In this document: positions 47,518 to 59,731 of the stretch, piece by piece
Numbering within the stretch: position 1 is the first letter of the stretch
Layout of the letters: each line of letters opens with the position of its first letter
Assembly: GCF_011300455.1 (NCBI RefSeq)
Contig: NZ_CP049869.1
Span: 62,001 to 126,000 of the forward strand
DNA length: 64,000 nt
Reading direction: 5' to 3'
Source of the DNA: Sphingomonas piscis
GTDB taxonomy: Bacteria > Pseudomonadota > Alphaproteobacteria > Sphingomonadales > Sphingomonadaceae
Notes under the pieces: generated by a model
Told to the model about the DNA's origin: nothing
The model's input: the letters and a program-made list of their open reading frames with translations, nothing else
Database searches by the model: none
Made by a program: the position numbers and the translations under genes

Positions 47518-47870
47518 CCAAGGACACTCCCGAAGTCGCCGCCGCCCGGATCGAGGCGGAACGGTCCCGAGCCCGAATGATGTCGAGCGCTCATGCGTTG
47601 CAGGAGCGGATCAGCCCTCGCGTCCTCGCCCGAGACGCATGGGAAGGTGCAAAGCTCAAAAGCGCCGACCTGGTCGAGGACGGCGTGGACGCGGTGAAGC
47701 GCAACCCCGGCACCGCTGGCGGGATCGCTGCGGCGGCAATGCTGTTCCTGCTCCGGCACCCGTTGATGGACCTCGCCGGCAAGGCTGGGGATGGAATTAA
47801 GACCAAGTCCGCGGCCCGCAAGAGCCGCAAGAAGAATTCCGAACAAACGGAGAGTGCAGACCATGACTGA
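47514..47870 (+). CDS. DUF3618-like protein
   Basis: Protein of 118 residues. The N terminus VAAARIEAERSRARMMSSAHALQERI and the single hydrophobic segment TAGGIAAAAMLFLL match the DUF3618 pattern; the C terminus is strongly basic, then acidic. It overlaps the gene before by four bases (ATGA). Function unknown; likely a partner of the YqjD/YqjE-like proteins. Confidence 0.78.
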   Translation: MTKDTPEVAAARIEAERSRARMMSSAHALQERISPRVLARDAWEGAKLKSADLVEDGVDAVKRNPGTAGGIAAAAMLFLLRHPLMDLAGKAGDGIKTKSAARKSRKKNSEQTESADHD

Positions 47871-48303
47871 CAACACGACTCGCGAACCGCAGACCGCCGC
47901 TGAAGAGCGCGGCCTGGTCGGCAATGCCCGCCAGCGAGCGCTGGATGCCTATGGCTCCGCCCGCGACGGCGTCGCCAATGCCCGCCAGCGCACTTCCCAG
48001 GGTCTCGATGAAGCCCCTCTGATCGCGATCGCCGGAGGCCTTGCCGCCGGAGCCCTCATTGCGGCCCTTCTTCCCAAGACAGACACGGAAACAAAGGCCC
48101 TTCGTCCGGTCGGTAAGCGCCTGACCGACACCGCCAAGGCTGCAGCAACGGCGGCCAAGGACACAGGAACGCAGCGCCTCGCTGAACTCGGCCTGACCCC
48201 GGAAAAAGGCAAGGACACGCTGCGCACCATCCTGGAAGGTGTTACGGACGCGGCCAAGACCTCGGCGCAGGCAGCGCTCGGCACCGCCCGCAACGGCCAG
48301 TAA
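47863..48303 (+). CDS. Small membrane-associated protein of the YqjD cluster
   Basis: Protein of 146 residues with a helical N terminus holding two similar segments (VGNARQRALDAYGSARDG and VANARQRTSQGLDEAP), a short hydrophobic segment (IAIAGGLAAGALIAALL), and an Ala/Lys-rich helical tail. The start is the ATG at 47863, which overlaps the previous stop by eight bases. No family recognised beyond resemblance to the first gene of the cluster. Confidence 0.7.
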   Translation: MTDNTTREPQTAAEERGLVGNARQRALDAYGSARDGVANARQRTSQGLDEAPLIAIAGGLAAGALIAALLPKTDTETKALRPVGKRLTDTAKAAATAAKDTGTQRLAELGLTPEKGKDTLRTILEGVTDAAKTSAQAALGTARNGQ

Positions 48304-48357
48304 GGCAAGTCGCCCATGCCGGTTCGCAACGCTCGATTTTCCTGCTAGCGGGCCGGC

Positions 48358-48615
48358 ATGAGCAAGCTTCACCTCGTCTTCGGCGGCCGAGTCAAGGATC
48401 CCCGCGGCCTGGAATTCGCCGACCTGAACTCCATCGATCTCGTCGGTCTCTTCGACAATTATGCTGACGCCGAGGACGCCTGGCGCGGCAAGGCGCAGGC
48501 CACCGTTGATGATGCCGAGATGAAATATGTGGTGGTCCACCTCCACCGACTGCTTGAGCCGGACAGTGAACCGGCGGGTACGCCATCCGCTGCGGAGCAA
48601 CGCTCGAACGCCTGA
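48358..48615 (+). CDS. DUF4170 family protein
   Basis: Protein of 85 residues with the DUF4170 pattern HLVFGGRVKDPRGLEFADLNSIDLVGLF and YADAEDAWRGKAQATVDDAEMKYVVVHLHRLL. A small soluble protein found widely in alphaproteobacteria; function unknown. Confidence 0.85.
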   Translation: MSKLHLVFGGRVKDPRGLEFADLNSIDLVGLFDNYADAEDAWRGKAQATVDDAEMKYVVVHLHRLLEPDSEPAGTPSAAEQRSNA

Positions 48616-48619
48616 GCGG

Positions 48620-49207
48620 TCAGGCCTTCCGATACCGCCACAGCAAGAGCGGCCGCTGAAGCAGCAGCCCCGCCAAGAACCCACCGATATGCGCGGGCGT
48701 CGCCAGCATATAGCCCTGCCCGCCCGCGATCACGCCCATCGCCAGTTGCAGCAGGACCCAGGCGGCAAGCAGCCACAATGCATTGAGCCACATGTTCAGC
48801 CGTACCGACTTGGTAATTTGCTTCGGCCGGCCGAAACTCAGGGAGAAGGCGCCGATCACGGCCGAGATTGCGCCGCTGGCGCCGATCATCGGCACCACCC
48901 CACCCGGATCCGCAAGGAATTGCGCACCGGCGGAAATGAATGCCCCGACCAGATAGAGGGTGATCAGCCCGCCCTTGCCAAGCACACGCTCCACCGCCGT
49001 GCCGCACCACAGCAGCATCAGCAGGTTGAAGGCTAGGTGGAAGATTCCGCCATGCACAAGCGTCGCGGTGAGCGGCGTCAGAAAAGCGGGCACGGCGCCG
49101 GGGATCTGGACGGCCCCGAGGAGCCGCGCCGGAATGAAGCCCATGATTCCCGCCGCCACCTGGTCCAGCCCGGCAGCGGTCACCAGCAACCACATCAGCG
49201 CGGTCAC
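48620..49207 (-). CDS. Rhomboid family intramembrane serine protease
   Basis: Membrane protein of at least 195 residues with about six hydrophobic segments. The catalytic pair is visible as Ser in MIGASGAISAVIG and His in ATPAHIGGFLAG; HGGIFHLAFNLLML and the following helices fit rhomboids. A GTG at 49207 is used as start, but the hydrophobic frame reaches back to the greA stop (near 49273) without an ATG, so the true start may be a rarer codon there. Follows greA. Confidence 0.85.
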   Translation of the reverse strand: MTALMWLLVTAAGLDQVAAGIMGFIPARLLGAVQIPGAVPAFLTPLTATLVHGGIFHLAFNLLMLLWCGTAVERVLGKGGLITLYLVGAFISAGAQFLADPGGVVPMIGASGAISAVIGAFSLSFGRPKQITKSVRLNMWLNALWLLAAWVLLQLAMGVIAGGQGYMLATPAHIGGFLAGLLLQRPLLLWRYRKA

Positions 49208-49263
49208 CGCGCCGATCGCTACCGTCGCTGTTCGGACGGCGCTCTGAAATTCGACGGTGTGTC

Positions 49264-49740
49264 TCAGATGAACTCGATCTTCTTGATCTCATAGTAACGG
49301 TCGCCGGCCGGCGTCGTCACTTCGACCTCGTCACCGACCTGACGCCCGATGAGCGCACGGCCGAGCGGCGAATTGTAGCTGATTCGCCCGACCTTGGCGT
49401 CCGCCTCGGTTTGTCCGACGAGCTGGTAACGGACTTCCTTGTCGTCTTCATCCAGCATGGTGACCGTGGCGCCGAATACGACCTTGTCGCCCGACAGGGT
49501 CGTGGGATCGATAACCAGCGCCCGCGCCAGGCGGTCTTCCAGATCGGCGATGGTCGCCTCGATCTGGCCCTGGCGCTCCTTCGCGGCATGATATTCGGCA
49601 TTTTCCGACAGGTCGCCATGGGCGCGCGCTTCCTCGATCGCCTCGACGACGGCCGGACGCTCTTCGAGCTTCAGGCGACGCAGTTCGTCGCTCATCGTGC
49701 GGTGGCCCTCGGCCAGCATCGGCACCTTGTCGGAAGCCAT
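49264..49740 (-). CDS. greA: Transcription elongation factor GreA
   Basis: Protein of 158 residues that rescues backtracked RNA polymerase. The N-terminal coiled coil carries the acidic tip ([20 protein letters not shown]) and the C-terminal FKBP-like domain ends with [19 protein letters not shown]. The length is normal. It is 74 bases downstream of carB. Confidence 0.96.
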   Translation of the reverse strand: MASDKVPMLAEGHRTMSDELRRLKLEERPAVVEAIEEARAHGDLSENAEYHAAKERQGQIEATIADLEDRLARALVIDPTTLSGDKVVFGATVTMLDEDDKEVRYQLVGQTEADAKVGRISYNSPLGRALIGRQVGDEVEVTTPAGDRYYEIKKIEFI

Positions 49741-49814
49741 GGTAAAAACCCTTTATCAAAACCTCACCGTCGCCCCGGTGGGGGCGGCTTGGCGATCGAT
49801 ATGTCAGTGGAAGC

Positions 49815-52800
49815 TTAGTTCGCGGAGGCGGAATAATAAGCCTGCAACGAGCCGACTTCAAGCGCACGGCCCCGAAGGGCCTCGATCGCATGCGCCGCCG
49901 CAACACTCGCAGCCGCCGTGGTGAAGTACGGAACCTTGCGCAGCAGCGCCGTCACGCGGATCGAGTGGCTGTCCTTCAGCGACTGCCAGCCTTCCGTCGT
50001 GTTGAACACCAGCCCGACTTCGCCGTCGAGCAGCCGGTCGACGATATGCGGCCGCCCCTGCGCGACCTTGTTGACCCGCTCCACCGGAATGCCCTGGCTC
50101 TCAAGATGCGCGGCAGTGCCGTCGGTGGCGATCAGCTTGAACCCAAGCTCCACCAGCTTGCGCGCCGCCGGCAAGATATTGTCCTTGTCCGCGTCCTTGA
50201 CCGACACGAAGGCGGTGCCGCTGTCCGGCAGGATGGTCCCCGACCCGATCAGCGCCTTGCCGAACGCCGTATGGAAATCCTTATCGATTCCCATCACTTC
50301 GCCCGTGCTCTTCATTTCCGGCCCGAGCTGTGGATCCGTTCCGGGGAAGCGCGCAAAGGGGAAGACGGATTCCTTCACCGCCACATGCTTCACCGTGCGC
50401 GGGATCGCAGGCAGGTCGACCAATTTTTCGCCCGCCATCACCCGCGCGGCGATCTTCGCAACCGGCGTTCCGATCGCCTTGGCGACGAACGGCACCGTCC
50501 GGCTCGCGCGCGGATTGACCTCGATCAGGTAGACCTCGCCGTCCTTGACCGCGAACTGGACGTTCATCAGCCCCTTGACATTCAGCGCCAGCGCCAACTC
50601 CTGCGCCTGCCGCTCGATCTCGGCGACGATCTCCGGTGAAAGGCTCGACGGCGGCAGCGAACAGGCACTGTCGCCCGAGTGAACTCCCGCTTCCTCGATA
50701 TGCTGAAGCACGCCTGCGACCACCGCCTCGGTCCCATCGCAGATCGCATCCACGTCCACCTCGATGGCGTCCCGCAGATAACGGTCGATCAACACCGGGC
50801 TCGATCCCGACACCTGCACAGCGGTTGCGATATAAGCGTCGAGCTGCGCCGGCCCGTCGACCACTTCCATCCCGCGCCCGCCAAGCACGTAGGACGGCCG
50901 CAGCAGCACCGGATATCCGATCCGCTCCGCCACCGCGATCGCCTCGTCCCGGCTGCGCGCCAGCCCGTTCGCCGGCTGCTTCAGCTTCAGCCGCTGGACC
51001 AGGTCTGCGAACCGCTCCCGGTCCTCAGCGAGATCGATGCTGTCAGGCGACGTGCCAAGGATCGGCACGCCCGCATTCTGCAGCTCTTGCGCCAGCTTCA
51101 GCGGAGTCTGTCCGCCCAGCTGGACGATGACGCCAAGCAACTCACCCGACGCAGCCTCGCGCCGGACGATTTCCAACACGTCCTCGGCCGTCAGCGGTTC
51201 GAAATAGAGCCGGTCCGACGTGTCCGGGTCGGTCGATACCGTCTCCGGGTTGCAGTTCACCATCACGGTCTCGAGACCCACACCGTCACGTCCCAGCGCA
51301 AAGGCGGCGTGGCAGCAGCAATAATCGAACTCGATGCCCTGCCCGATCCGGTTCGGGCCGCCGCCCAGGATTACGACCTTGCGCCGGTCGCTCACCTCCG
51401 CCTCGTCCACCGGCTCGCCGAACAAAGGCGCCTCATAGGTGGAATAAAGGTAAGGCGTCGTCGCATCGAACTCCGCCGCACAGCTGTCGATCCGCTTGTA
51501 CACGGGGTTCACGCCCAGCTTCTGCCGATGCTTGCGGACCTCCGCCTCAGTCGTGCCGCCGCTCATCGCCTTCATTGCATCGTGAACAACGCCCGATTCC
51601 GGCTCCCGTGCCGAATGGACGCTGTACACCGCCAACTCGGCCAGGCGCGCATCCGAAAAGCCCATCGCCTTCAGGCGCCGCATGCCCCGGGCATCCTGCG
51701 GCAAGCCCTTCGCGCGCACCTGACGCTCCGCCTCGACGATCTCCGCCAGACGCTGGAGAAACCACGGATCGAAGCCCGCAATCTGGTTGATCCGCTCGAC
51801 GCTGATCCCCTGCCGCAACGCCTCCGCCGCGACCAGGAGCCGGTCCGGAGTTTGCCGCGCCAGCGCCGTCTCGATCGCCTGGGTGTCGGCGTCGATCAGC
51901 GCCTCGATCCGGTCGAGGCCCTTCAGCCCCGTCTCCAGCCCCCGCAGCGCCTTCTGCAGGCTCTCTGGGAAGCTCCGCCCGATCGCCATCACTTCGCCGA
52001 CCGACTTCATCGCGGTCGACAAGAGCGGCTCCGACCCCTTGAACTTCTCGAAGGTGAAGCGCGGGATCTTAGTGACCACATAATCGATGGTCGGCTCGAA
52101 ACTCGCCGGCGTCGCGCCGCCGGTGATGTCGTTCTTGATCTCGTCCAGCGTGTAGCCGACCGCCAGCCGCGCCGCGACCTTGGCGATGGGAAAGCCCGTC
52201 GCCTTGGATGCCAGCGCCGAGGATCGCGATACGCGCGGGTTCATCTCGATCACGACCATGCGCCCGGTCTTGGGATCGACTGCGAACTGGACGTTGGAAC
52301 CGCCTGTTTCGACACCGATTTCCCGAAGCACGGCGATGCTCGCCGAGCGCATCCGCTGATATTCCTTGTCGGTCAGCGTCAACGCCGGGGCGACGGTGAT
52401 CGAATCCCCCGTATGCACCCCCATTGGGTCCACATTCTCGATCGAGCAGATGATGATGGCATTGTCCGCCCGGTCGCGGACCACCTCCATCTCATACTCC
52501 TTCCACCCGACCAGGCTTTCGTCGATCAGCACCTCGGTGGTTGGCGACGCCTCAAGACCGGTGCGGACATAATGGTCATATTCCTCGCGGTTGTAGGCAA
52601 TGCCGCCGCCCGTCCCGCCTAGCGTGAAGCTCGGCCGTATGACCGCCGGGAGACCGACCGTGCCGAGCGCCGCCTGCGCCTCCTCCATCGAATGGACGAT
52701 GGCCGAGCGCGGGCTTTCCAGCCCGATCTTGTCCATCGCATCGCGGAATTTCTGCCGGTCCTCGGCCTTCTCGATCGCCGCGGCATTGGCGCCGATCAGC

Positions 52801-53141
52801 TCGATGCCCAGCCGGTCGAGGGTTCCGTCCTTGTAGAGCGCCAGCGCCGTGTTCAGCCCCGTCTGCCCGCCCATGGTCGGGAGCACGGCATCGGGACGTT
52901 CCTTCTCCAGGATCTTGGCGACAATCTCCGGAGTCACCGGCTCGATATAGGTCGCGTCCGCAAGCTCCGGATCGGTCATGATCGTCGCCGGGTTGGAATT
53001 GACGACGATGACCCGGTACCCTTCGTCCTTCAGCGCCTTGACCGCCTGCGACCCCGAATAATCGAACTCCGCCGCCTGTCCGATGACGATGGGACCGGCA
53101 CCGATGATGAGGATGGAGGAAATGTCTGTGCGGCGGGGCAT
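49815..53141 (-). CDS. carB: Carbamoyl phosphate synthetase, large subunit
   Basis: Large subunit of 1108 residues that makes carbamoyl phosphate from bicarbonate, ammonia and ATP for pyrimidines and arginine. The two homologous ATP-grasp halves are clear: N-terminal [20 protein letters not shown] with [16 protein letters not shown], and C-terminal [20 protein letters not shown] with [14 protein letters not shown]. The allosteric domain is at the end ([19 protein letters not shown]). The start is the ATG at 53141, overlapping the stop of the small gene before it. Confidence 0.97.
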   Translation of the reverse strand: MPRRTDISSILIIGAGPIVIGQAAEFDYSGSQAVKALKDEGYRVIVVNSNPATIMTDPELADATYIEPVTPEIVAKILEKERPDAVLPTMGGQTGLNTALALYKDGTLDRLGIELIGANAAAIEKAEDRQKFRDAMDKIGLESPRSAIVHSMEEAQAALGTVGLPAVIRPSFTLGGTGGGIAYNREEYDHYVRTGLEASPTTEVLIDESLVGWKEYEMEVVRDRADNAIIICSIENVDPMGVHTGDSITVAPALTLTDKEYQRMRSASIAVLREIGVETGGSNVQFAVDPKTGRMVVIEMNPRVSRSSALASKATGFPIAKVAARLAVGYTLDEIKNDITGGATPASFEPTIDYVVTKIPRFTFEKFKGSEPLLSTAMKSVGEVMAIGRSFPESLQKALRGLETGLKGLDRIEALIDADTQAIETALARQTPDRLLVAAEALRQGISVERINQIAGFDPWFLQRLAEIVEAERQVRAKGLPQDARGMRRLKAMGFSDARLAELAVYSVHSAREPESGVVHDAMKAMSGGTTEAEVRKHRQKLGVNPVYKRIDSCAAEFDATTPYLYSTYEAPLFGEPVDEAEVSDRRKVVILGGGPNRIGQGIEFDYCCCHAAFALGRDGVGLETVMVNCNPETVSTDPDTSDRLYFEPLTAEDVLEIVRREAASGELLGVIVQLGGQTPLKLAQELQNAGVPILGTSPDSIDLAEDRERFADLVQRLKLKQPANGLARSRDEAIAVAERIGYPVLLRPSYVLGGRGMEVVDGPAQLDAYIATAVQVSGSSPVLIDRYLRDAIEVDVDAICDGTEAVVAGVLQHIEEAGVHSGDSACSLPPSSLSPEIVAEIERQAQELALALNVKGLMNVQFAVKDGEVYLIEVNPRASRTVPFVAKAIGTPVAKIAARVMAGEKLVDLPAIPRTVKHVAVKESVFPFARFPGTDPQLGPEMKSTGEVMGIDKDFHTAFGKALIGSGTILPDSGTAFVSVKDADKDNILPAARKLVELGFKLIATDGTAAHLESQGIPVERVNKVAQGRPHIVDRLLDGEVGLVFNTTEGWQSLKDSHSIRVTALLRKVPYFTTAAASVAAAHAIEALRGRALEVGSLQAYYSASAN

Positions 53142-53473
53142 TAGAAGATCACCCTCGGGTGCCACATGAGCTTCAGCCCAATCCGCGCTGCACCTTGTTG
53201 AAGACACGGTAGCGCGGCCCCGACCGCATGCTGTCGCGCCACCTTCGCGAGAAGCGATTTGTCTTCAGGGTTTATGTCGTCTCTCCTACCGGCCTCGCGG
53301 TATTCGTTGATGTGAACGGTGCTGACATCGACGAGGATGATTTCCACCCGCAGGTCTGGAACACCGCAGCGCTTAGCAACTTCTGAAAAGGCTTCGATCT
53401 TCCCATTTTTAGGGGAGATTACGGGATCCGCGGCGAGCAAAGCTAAGGCCATGCCTAACATCGCGGGCATCAC
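53141..53473 (-). CDS. Small secreted protein encoded between carA and carB
   Basis: Protein of 110 residues with an N-terminal signal-like segment ([14 protein letters not shown]) and a mature part with no known motif ([20 protein letters not shown], two further Cys). Its start overlaps the carA stop (ATGA) and its stop overlaps the carB start (TAATG), so it is translated as part of the operon. I do not recognise the family. Confidence 0.65.
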   Translation of the reverse strand: MMPAMLGMALALLAADPVISPKNGKIEAFSEVAKRCGVPDLRVEIILVDVSTVHINEYREAGRRDDINPEDKSLLAKVARQHAVGAALPCLQQGAARIGLKLMWHPRVIF

Positions 53474-54744
53474 TTCATGCTCTCCACGAAGCGTTGGAAC
53501 AGGTAAAAGCTGTCCTGCGGCCCCGGGCTCGCCTCGGGGTGATACTGGACGCTGAACGCCGGGCGGTCGGTCAGCTCGAACCCGCAGTTGGAGCCGTCGA
53601 ACAGGCTGACATGCGTCTCGCGCGCATTGGCGGGCAGCCCTTCGCGCTCGACCGCGAAGCCGTGGTTCATACTGGTGATCTCGACCACCCCGTCGGCGAG
53701 GCGCTTCACCGGATGGTTGGCGCCGCGATGGCCCTGGAACATCTTCGACGTCCGCCCGCCCACGGCCAGCGCAAGCAGCTGATGCCCAAGGCAGATGCCG
53801 AACAGGGGCTTCTTCGTCTCCAGCATCTGCCGGATCACCGGCACCGCATACTCCCCCGTCGCCGCCGGATCGCCGGGCCCGTTCGACAGGAAGAAGCCGT
53901 CCGGATCATGGCTCATGATCTCGTCGAAGCTTGCCTCGGCGGGAACCACGGTGACCTCAGCACCCGCCTCAACAAGCAGGCGGAAAATGTTGTGTTTGTT
54001 GCCGTAATCCACCGCAACGACGTGGCGACGTCTCTTCTCCCCTCCCGCACTGCGGGAGGGGCTGGGGGAGGGCATGTCGGAAGTGGAAGTGGACAGTCCC
54101 TCCCCTTCGGTGCTCCGCACCTCTTCCCCTCCCGCCTGCGGGAGGGGAGACGAGAGTTCATACCCCTGTCCCCAATTCCACTTGCCGCCGGTCCACCGCT
54201 CGACCTGCAGTCGCGACACTTCCTTGGCGAGGTCCATTCCCTCAAGCCCAGGCCATTCCGCAGCCATCCGCTGGAGCGCTTCCACATCGAACTTGCCGTC
54301 CCCACGATGCGCAATCGCAATATTCGGCGGCCCCTCCTTCCGCACCAGCTGCGTCAGGGATCGTGTATCCACCCCGCAGATCCCGATCCGCCCCTTATGC
54401 TTCAGCCAGGCATCGAACCCCATCGATGCGCGATAATTGCTGGGCTCCGTCACCACCTCACGAACGAGACATCCAAGCGCATGTGCCTCGGCCGCCTCAA
54501 CATCCTCGTCGTTCGCCCCGACATTGCCGACGTGCGGAAAGGTAAAGGCGATGACCTGCTTCGCGAACGAGGGATCGGTCATGATCTCCTGGTAACCGGT
54601 CATTGCGGTGTGGAAGCACAGCTCGCCGACCGCCTCGCCCTCGGCGCCGAAGCCGCCGCCCCAGATCACCCGCCCATCGGCAAACACGATGACTCCCGTC
54701 GCGCCTTCGGGTTGAGGCGCGGGCGAGGGTCGTGCTTCGGCCAT
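53470..54744 (-). CDS. carA: Carbamoyl phosphate synthetase, small (glutaminase) subunit, with repeat-derived insert
   Basis: Glutamine amidotransferase subunit of 424 residues, longer than usual. The N-terminal domain (about 1-195) is normal (FHTAMTGYQEIMTDPSF, GVDTRSLTQLVR). The class I amidotransferase domain (about 240-424) has LSNGPGDPAA, the nucleophile Cys318 in FGICLGHQ and the His-Glu pair in QYHPEASPG. Between them, residues about 198-239 (SPLPQAGGEEVRST to PSRSAGGEKRR) are low-complexity and are encoded by two palindromic repeats (54039-54061 and 54126-54147). The insert keeps the frame and lies in the interdomain linker, so function is probably kept. Confidence 0.95.
   Translation of the reverse strand: MAEARPSPAPQPEGATGVIVFADGRVIWGGGFGAEGEAVGELCFHTAMTGYQEIMTDPSFAKQVIAFTFPHVGNVGANDEDVEAAEAHALGCLVREVVTEPSNYRASMGFDAWLKHKGRIGICGVDTRSLTQLVRKEGPPNIAIAHRGDGKFDVEALQRMAAEWPGLEGMDLAKEVSRLQVERWTGGKWNWGQGYELSSPLPQAGGEEVRSTEGEGLSTSTSDMPSPSPSRSAGGEKRRRHVVAVDYGNKHNIFRLLVEAGAEVTVVPAEASFDEIMSHDPDGFFLSNGPGDPAATGEYAVPVIRQMLETKKPLFGICLGHQLLALAVGGRTSKMFQGHRGANHPVKRLADGVVEITSMNHGFAVEREGLPANARETHVSLFDGSNCGFELTDRPAFSVQYHPEASPGPQDSFYLFQRFVESMK
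54033..54150. repeat. Pair of CTCCCGC palindromes inside carA
   Basis: Two perfect 10-bp hairpins, CCCCTCCCGC/GCGGGAGGGG, at 54039-54061 (loop ACT) and 54126-54147 (loop CT), separated by a 64-base spacer that holds a further small inverted repeat (GGTGCTCCGCACC). A third relative is at 59745 after rpoD. This is a REP-like family lying within a coding region. Confidence 0.85.
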
Positions 54745-54893
54745 CAGGGATGGGAGCCTTTCAAAGTGGGTGCAGCAATGTCGCTAAGTGGTGCGGGCTA
54801 GGGGCATGAAGCCGCGACGTCAACCGCTGTAAATTCGCGAACAATGCCGCTATCGGCTGGTCCTTTCCGCTACGCGACAGAACGAGAGACCGC

Positions 54894-55349
54894 ATGATCC
54901 GCGACGACATCAAGGCTGCTTTGGTGACTGCCATGAAAGGCGGCGACAAGGCCTCCACCGGCACCATTCGCCTGATCCAGAGCGCGCTCAAGAATCGCGA
55001 TATCGAACTGCGCACCGGCACCGCAGTGCCGGACGACGACCTTCTCGTCACCGAAGTGATGCAAAAGATGATCAAGCAACGCCGCGAATCGGTGGAGCTT
55101 TACCGCAAGGGTGGCCGAGAGGAGCTTGCCGCCACCGAGGAAGCGGAGATCGCCGTCATCGAGCGCTTCCTGCCCGCCCAAATGAGCGAGGACGAGGCGA
55201 AAGCCGCTGTGGCCGCGATCGTCGCCGAAACCGGCGCGAGCAGCATGAAGGACATGGGCCGAGTGATGAGCATCGTGAAGGAACGGCATGCCAGCAGCAT
55301 TGAGCCGGCACGGGCGAGCCAGTTGGTGAAGGCAGCACTTGCGGGCTAG
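54894..55349 (+). CDS. YqeY/GatB-domain protein
   Basis: Protein of 151 residues with the YqeY pattern IRDDIKAALVTAMKGGDKAST, TIRLIQSALKNRDIELR and the C-terminal helical domain shared with GatB (FLPAQMSEDEAKAAVAAIVAE). It may bind tRNA, but its function is not established. It diverges from carA over 149 bases and is commonly found upstream of dnaG-rpoD. Confidence 0.92.
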   Translation: MIRDDIKAALVTAMKGGDKASTGTIRLIQSALKNRDIELRTGTAVPDDDLLVTEVMQKMIKQRRESVELYRKGGREELAATEEAEIAVIERFLPAQMSEDEAKAAVAAIVAETGASSMKDMGRVMSIVKERHASSIEPARASQLVKAALAG

Positions 55350-55389
55350 ACACCTACTTCCGTTGGCCTGAAAGTGCGTCCCACAGACT

Positions 55390-55418
55390 CGTTCGTCCCG
55401 AGCGAAGTCGAGGGGCGC
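55390..55418. repeat. REP-like element before the GIY-YIG gene
   Basis: CGTTCGTCCCGAGCGAAGTC and the following GAGGGGCG recur inverted at 55713-55743 and, with a few changes, at 59782-59809. The inverted pair flanks the GIY-YIG gene. Confidence 0.8.
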
Positions 55419-55431
55419 CGCACCAACGTCG

Positions 55432-55824
55432 ATGCAGTTCTGGGTCTACATCCTCCGCTGCGGTGACGGCTCCTACTACACGGGTCACACGGACGATCTC
55501 GACAAGCGCATGGCTGAACATCAACAAGGTCTGGGCTCAGACTGGACCAAGCGCCGGTTGCCGGTTGGACTTGCTTGGTGCGAGGTCATGACTTCCCGCT
55601 TGGAAGCGCTCGAAGCCGAACACCGCATCAAACCCTGGTCTCGCGCCAAGAAGGAAGGCCTGATCGCACGTGACTGGGCACGGGTGTCCTACTTTGCCCG
55701 GCCGCCCGGCGAGCGCCCCTCGACTTCGCTCGGGACGAACGAGGTTGAGGGTCGTCCGGAAGAACCCGTTAGTACCGAGCGGAGCGCGGAGCGCGTAGTC
55801 GAGGTGCGCTCGCCCCGACCATGA
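55432..55824 (+). CDS. GIY-YIG nuclease family protein with repeat-derived tail
   Basis: UPF0213/YhbQ-like protein of 130 residues. The GIY-YIG domain covers about 1-88 (FWVYILRCGDGSYYTGHTDD, KRMAEHQQG, Glu in LEAEHRIKPWSRAKK). The tail from about residue 91 (PPGERPSTSLGTNEVEG and on) is low-complexity and comes from a REP-like element that appears to have replaced the original stop. It runs into the dnaG start with an ATGA overlap. The natural nucleic acid target is unknown. Confidence 0.85.
   Translation: MQFWVYILRCGDGSYYTGHTDDLDKRMAEHQQGLGSDWTKRRLPVGLAWCEVMTSRLEALEAEHRIKPWSRAKKEGLIARDWARVSYFARPPGERPSTSLGTNEVEGRPEEPVSTERSAERVVEVRSPRP
55713..55743. repeat. Inverted REP-like element inside the GIY-YIG coding end
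   Basis: The reverse complement of the element at 55390-55418 (GCGCCCCTCGACTTCGCTCG and on). It is translated as PSTSLGTNE. Another related stretch, ACCGAGCGGAGCGCGGAGCG, follows at about 55775. Confidence 0.8.
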
Positions 55825-57659
55825 CCCTCTCCCCCGCCTTCCTCGACGAGCTGCGCGCCCGCACCCTCCTCTCCGCCGTCATTGCGCCGTCGGTGAAACT
55901 CACCAAGGCCGGCCGGGAGTGGAAGGCCTGCTGCCCGTTTCACAACGAGAAGACACCCAGCTTCACCGTCAATGACGAGAAGCATTTCTACCATTGCTTC
56001 GGCTGCGGCGCGCATGGGGACGCCATTCGCTTCCTCACTGACGCGCGCGGCATGCCGTTCATGGACGCGGTGAAGGAGCTGGCGGGCAAGGCCGGTCTCG
56101 AGGTGCCCGCCCCCGACCCCCGATCCCGCGAACGGGCCGAGCGTGCCGCCTCGCTGACTGACGTCATGGCGTCGGTGCAGTCCTGGTACGCCGACCAGCT
56201 GCAAGGCAGCGAGGGCGGCGAGGCCCGCGACTACCTGAAGAAACGCGGCATCAACGCCGATCAGGTGAAGCGCTTCGGCATCGGCTTTGCGCCGGACGGG
56301 CGAACCAAGCTCAAGAACGCGCTCCACTCGCTGGGTGAAGAGGCGCTGGTCGAAACCGGAATGCTCATCAAGCCGGAAGACGGCGGCGCCGCCTACGACC
56401 GCTTCCGCGGCCGGCTGATGATCCCCATCAAGGACGTACGCGGCCGCGTCATCGGCTTCGGCGGCCGCATCATCGGCCAGGGCGAACCGAAGTACCTCAA
56501 CTCGCCCGAGACCAGCCTTTTCGACAAGGGCCGGACCCTCTACAATCTCGACCGCGCCGGCCCCGCAAGCCGCGCCGCGAACCGGCTGATCGTGGTCGAA
56601 GGCTATATGGACGTGATCGGCCTCGACCGCGCCGGGATCGGCGAGGTGGTCGCACCCAACGGCACTGCGGTCACGGAGAGCCAGCTCGAACGCATGTGGC
56701 GGCTGGAGCCCTCCCCCATCCTCTGCTTCGACGGCGACAATGCCGGGCAGAAGGCCGCGATCCGCGCCGCCACCCGCGCCCTTCCCCACCTCGGCCCCGA
56801 ACGCACCCTGCGTTTCGCCGAGCTCCCTGCCGGGCAGGACCCGGACGATCTCGTCAAATCCGGCGGCCGGGAAGTATTCGAAGAAGTCATCGCCAGGGCC
56901 GAACCCTTGAGCGACCGGCTCTACCGCCACGAGGCCGCCGCCCAGCCGCTCACCACCCCCGAAGCCCGCGCGGGCCTTCGCCAGCGCCTGCTTGCCCACG
57001 CCTCTGCCATCGGCGACCAGGCGCTCGCCCGCCTCTACCGCGACGAATGGCTGTCCCGTTTCGATGCGGAAGTCGGCCGCCGTGCTCCCGCGACCCAGCG
57101 CTTCACCCCGCAGCGGCGCGGCAGCTTTGTGAAAGGCCGCTTCGTCCCGCCAGAACCCCCCTTGTCCGACACCGCCAGGGGCATCTCCTCCACCGGCATC
57201 GACGGCCGGACCGCCCGTGCCCTGCTCCTTGGGTTCGCCCACTTCCCGCAGCTGCTCGCCGACCATGCCGAGCAGCTCGCAACCCTTCCGATCGCCGATC
57301 CCAAGGCAGCCGCCGCCCGCAACGAACTGATCGCAAAGGCTTTCTCCGGCGCCGCGCTTGACCGCGAGGAACTCACCCCCATATTCGCCATGCTGGGCGC
57401 CAAGGGCGGAACTCCCTCCCGCAACGTCATCAGCTTCTCGTTCACCCGTCCGGACAGCGATCCGGCGCGCGCAAGTGCCGATCTCGCGGCTGCCGTCGAG
57501 GCGCTCGCGGCGGGGGAACAGGTGGATCGGGCGCTGGCCCTTGCAACCGAGAGGTTCAAGGCCGACTGCACCGAGGAAGCCTATGGGGAGCAGCAACGCC
57601 TCATCGAGGCGAAACGTAAGTTGAACGAACGGCTGGCGTCTCTCGCCGGCACCGACTAA
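55821..57659 (+). CDS. dnaG: DNA primase
   Basis: Replication primase of 612 residues. The N-terminal zinc domain shows [12 protein letters not shown] and [15 protein letters not shown] ligands ([11 protein letters not shown] here). The catalytic TOPRIM core has the Glu in [10 protein letters not shown] and the Asp pair in [11 protein letters not shown]. The C-terminal DnaB-binding part is helical. The start at 55821 overlaps the previous gene. It is followed by rpoD at 27 bases, the conserved macromolecular-synthesis order. Confidence 0.96.
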   Translation: MTLSPAFLDELRARTLLSAVIAPSVKLTKAGREWKACCPFHNEKTPSFTVNDEKHFYHCFGCGAHGDAIRFLTDARGMPFMDAVKELAGKAGLEVPAPDPRSRERAERAASLTDVMASVQSWYADQLQGSEGGEARDYLKKRGINADQVKRFGIGFAPDGRTKLKNALHSLGEEALVETGMLIKPEDGGAAYDRFRGRLMIPIKDVRGRVIGFGGRIIGQGEPKYLNSPETSLFDKGRTLYNLDRAGPASRAANRLIVVEGYMDVIGLDRAGIGEVVAPNGTAVTESQLERMWRLEPSPILCFDGDNAGQKAAIRAATRALPHLGPERTLRFAELPAGQDPDDLVKSGGREVFEEVIARAEPLSDRLYRHEAAAQPLTTPEARAGLRQRLLAHASAIGDQALARLYRDEWLSRFDAEVGRRAPATQRFTPQRRGSFVKGRFVPPEPPLSDTARGISSTGIDGRTARALLLGFAHFPQLLADHAEQLATLPIADPKAAAARNELIAKAFSGAALDREELTPIFAMLGAKGGTPSRNVISFSFTRPDSDPARASADLAAAVEALAAGEQVDRALALATERFKADCTEEAYGEQQRLIEAKRKLNERLASLAGTD

Positions 57660-57685
57660 GCGGCGGGAGTAGAATCACAGGCACG

Positions 57686-59731
<2,046 letters not shown>

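Noticed and set aside
50679..52622. Long open frame on the plus strand opposite carB
   Set aside because: His/Arg/Asp-rich shadow with no motifs; carB is clear on the other strand.
55689..57596. Long open frame on the minus strand opposite dnaG
   Set aside because: Same reason: Gly/Ala/Glu-rich shadow of the primase gene.
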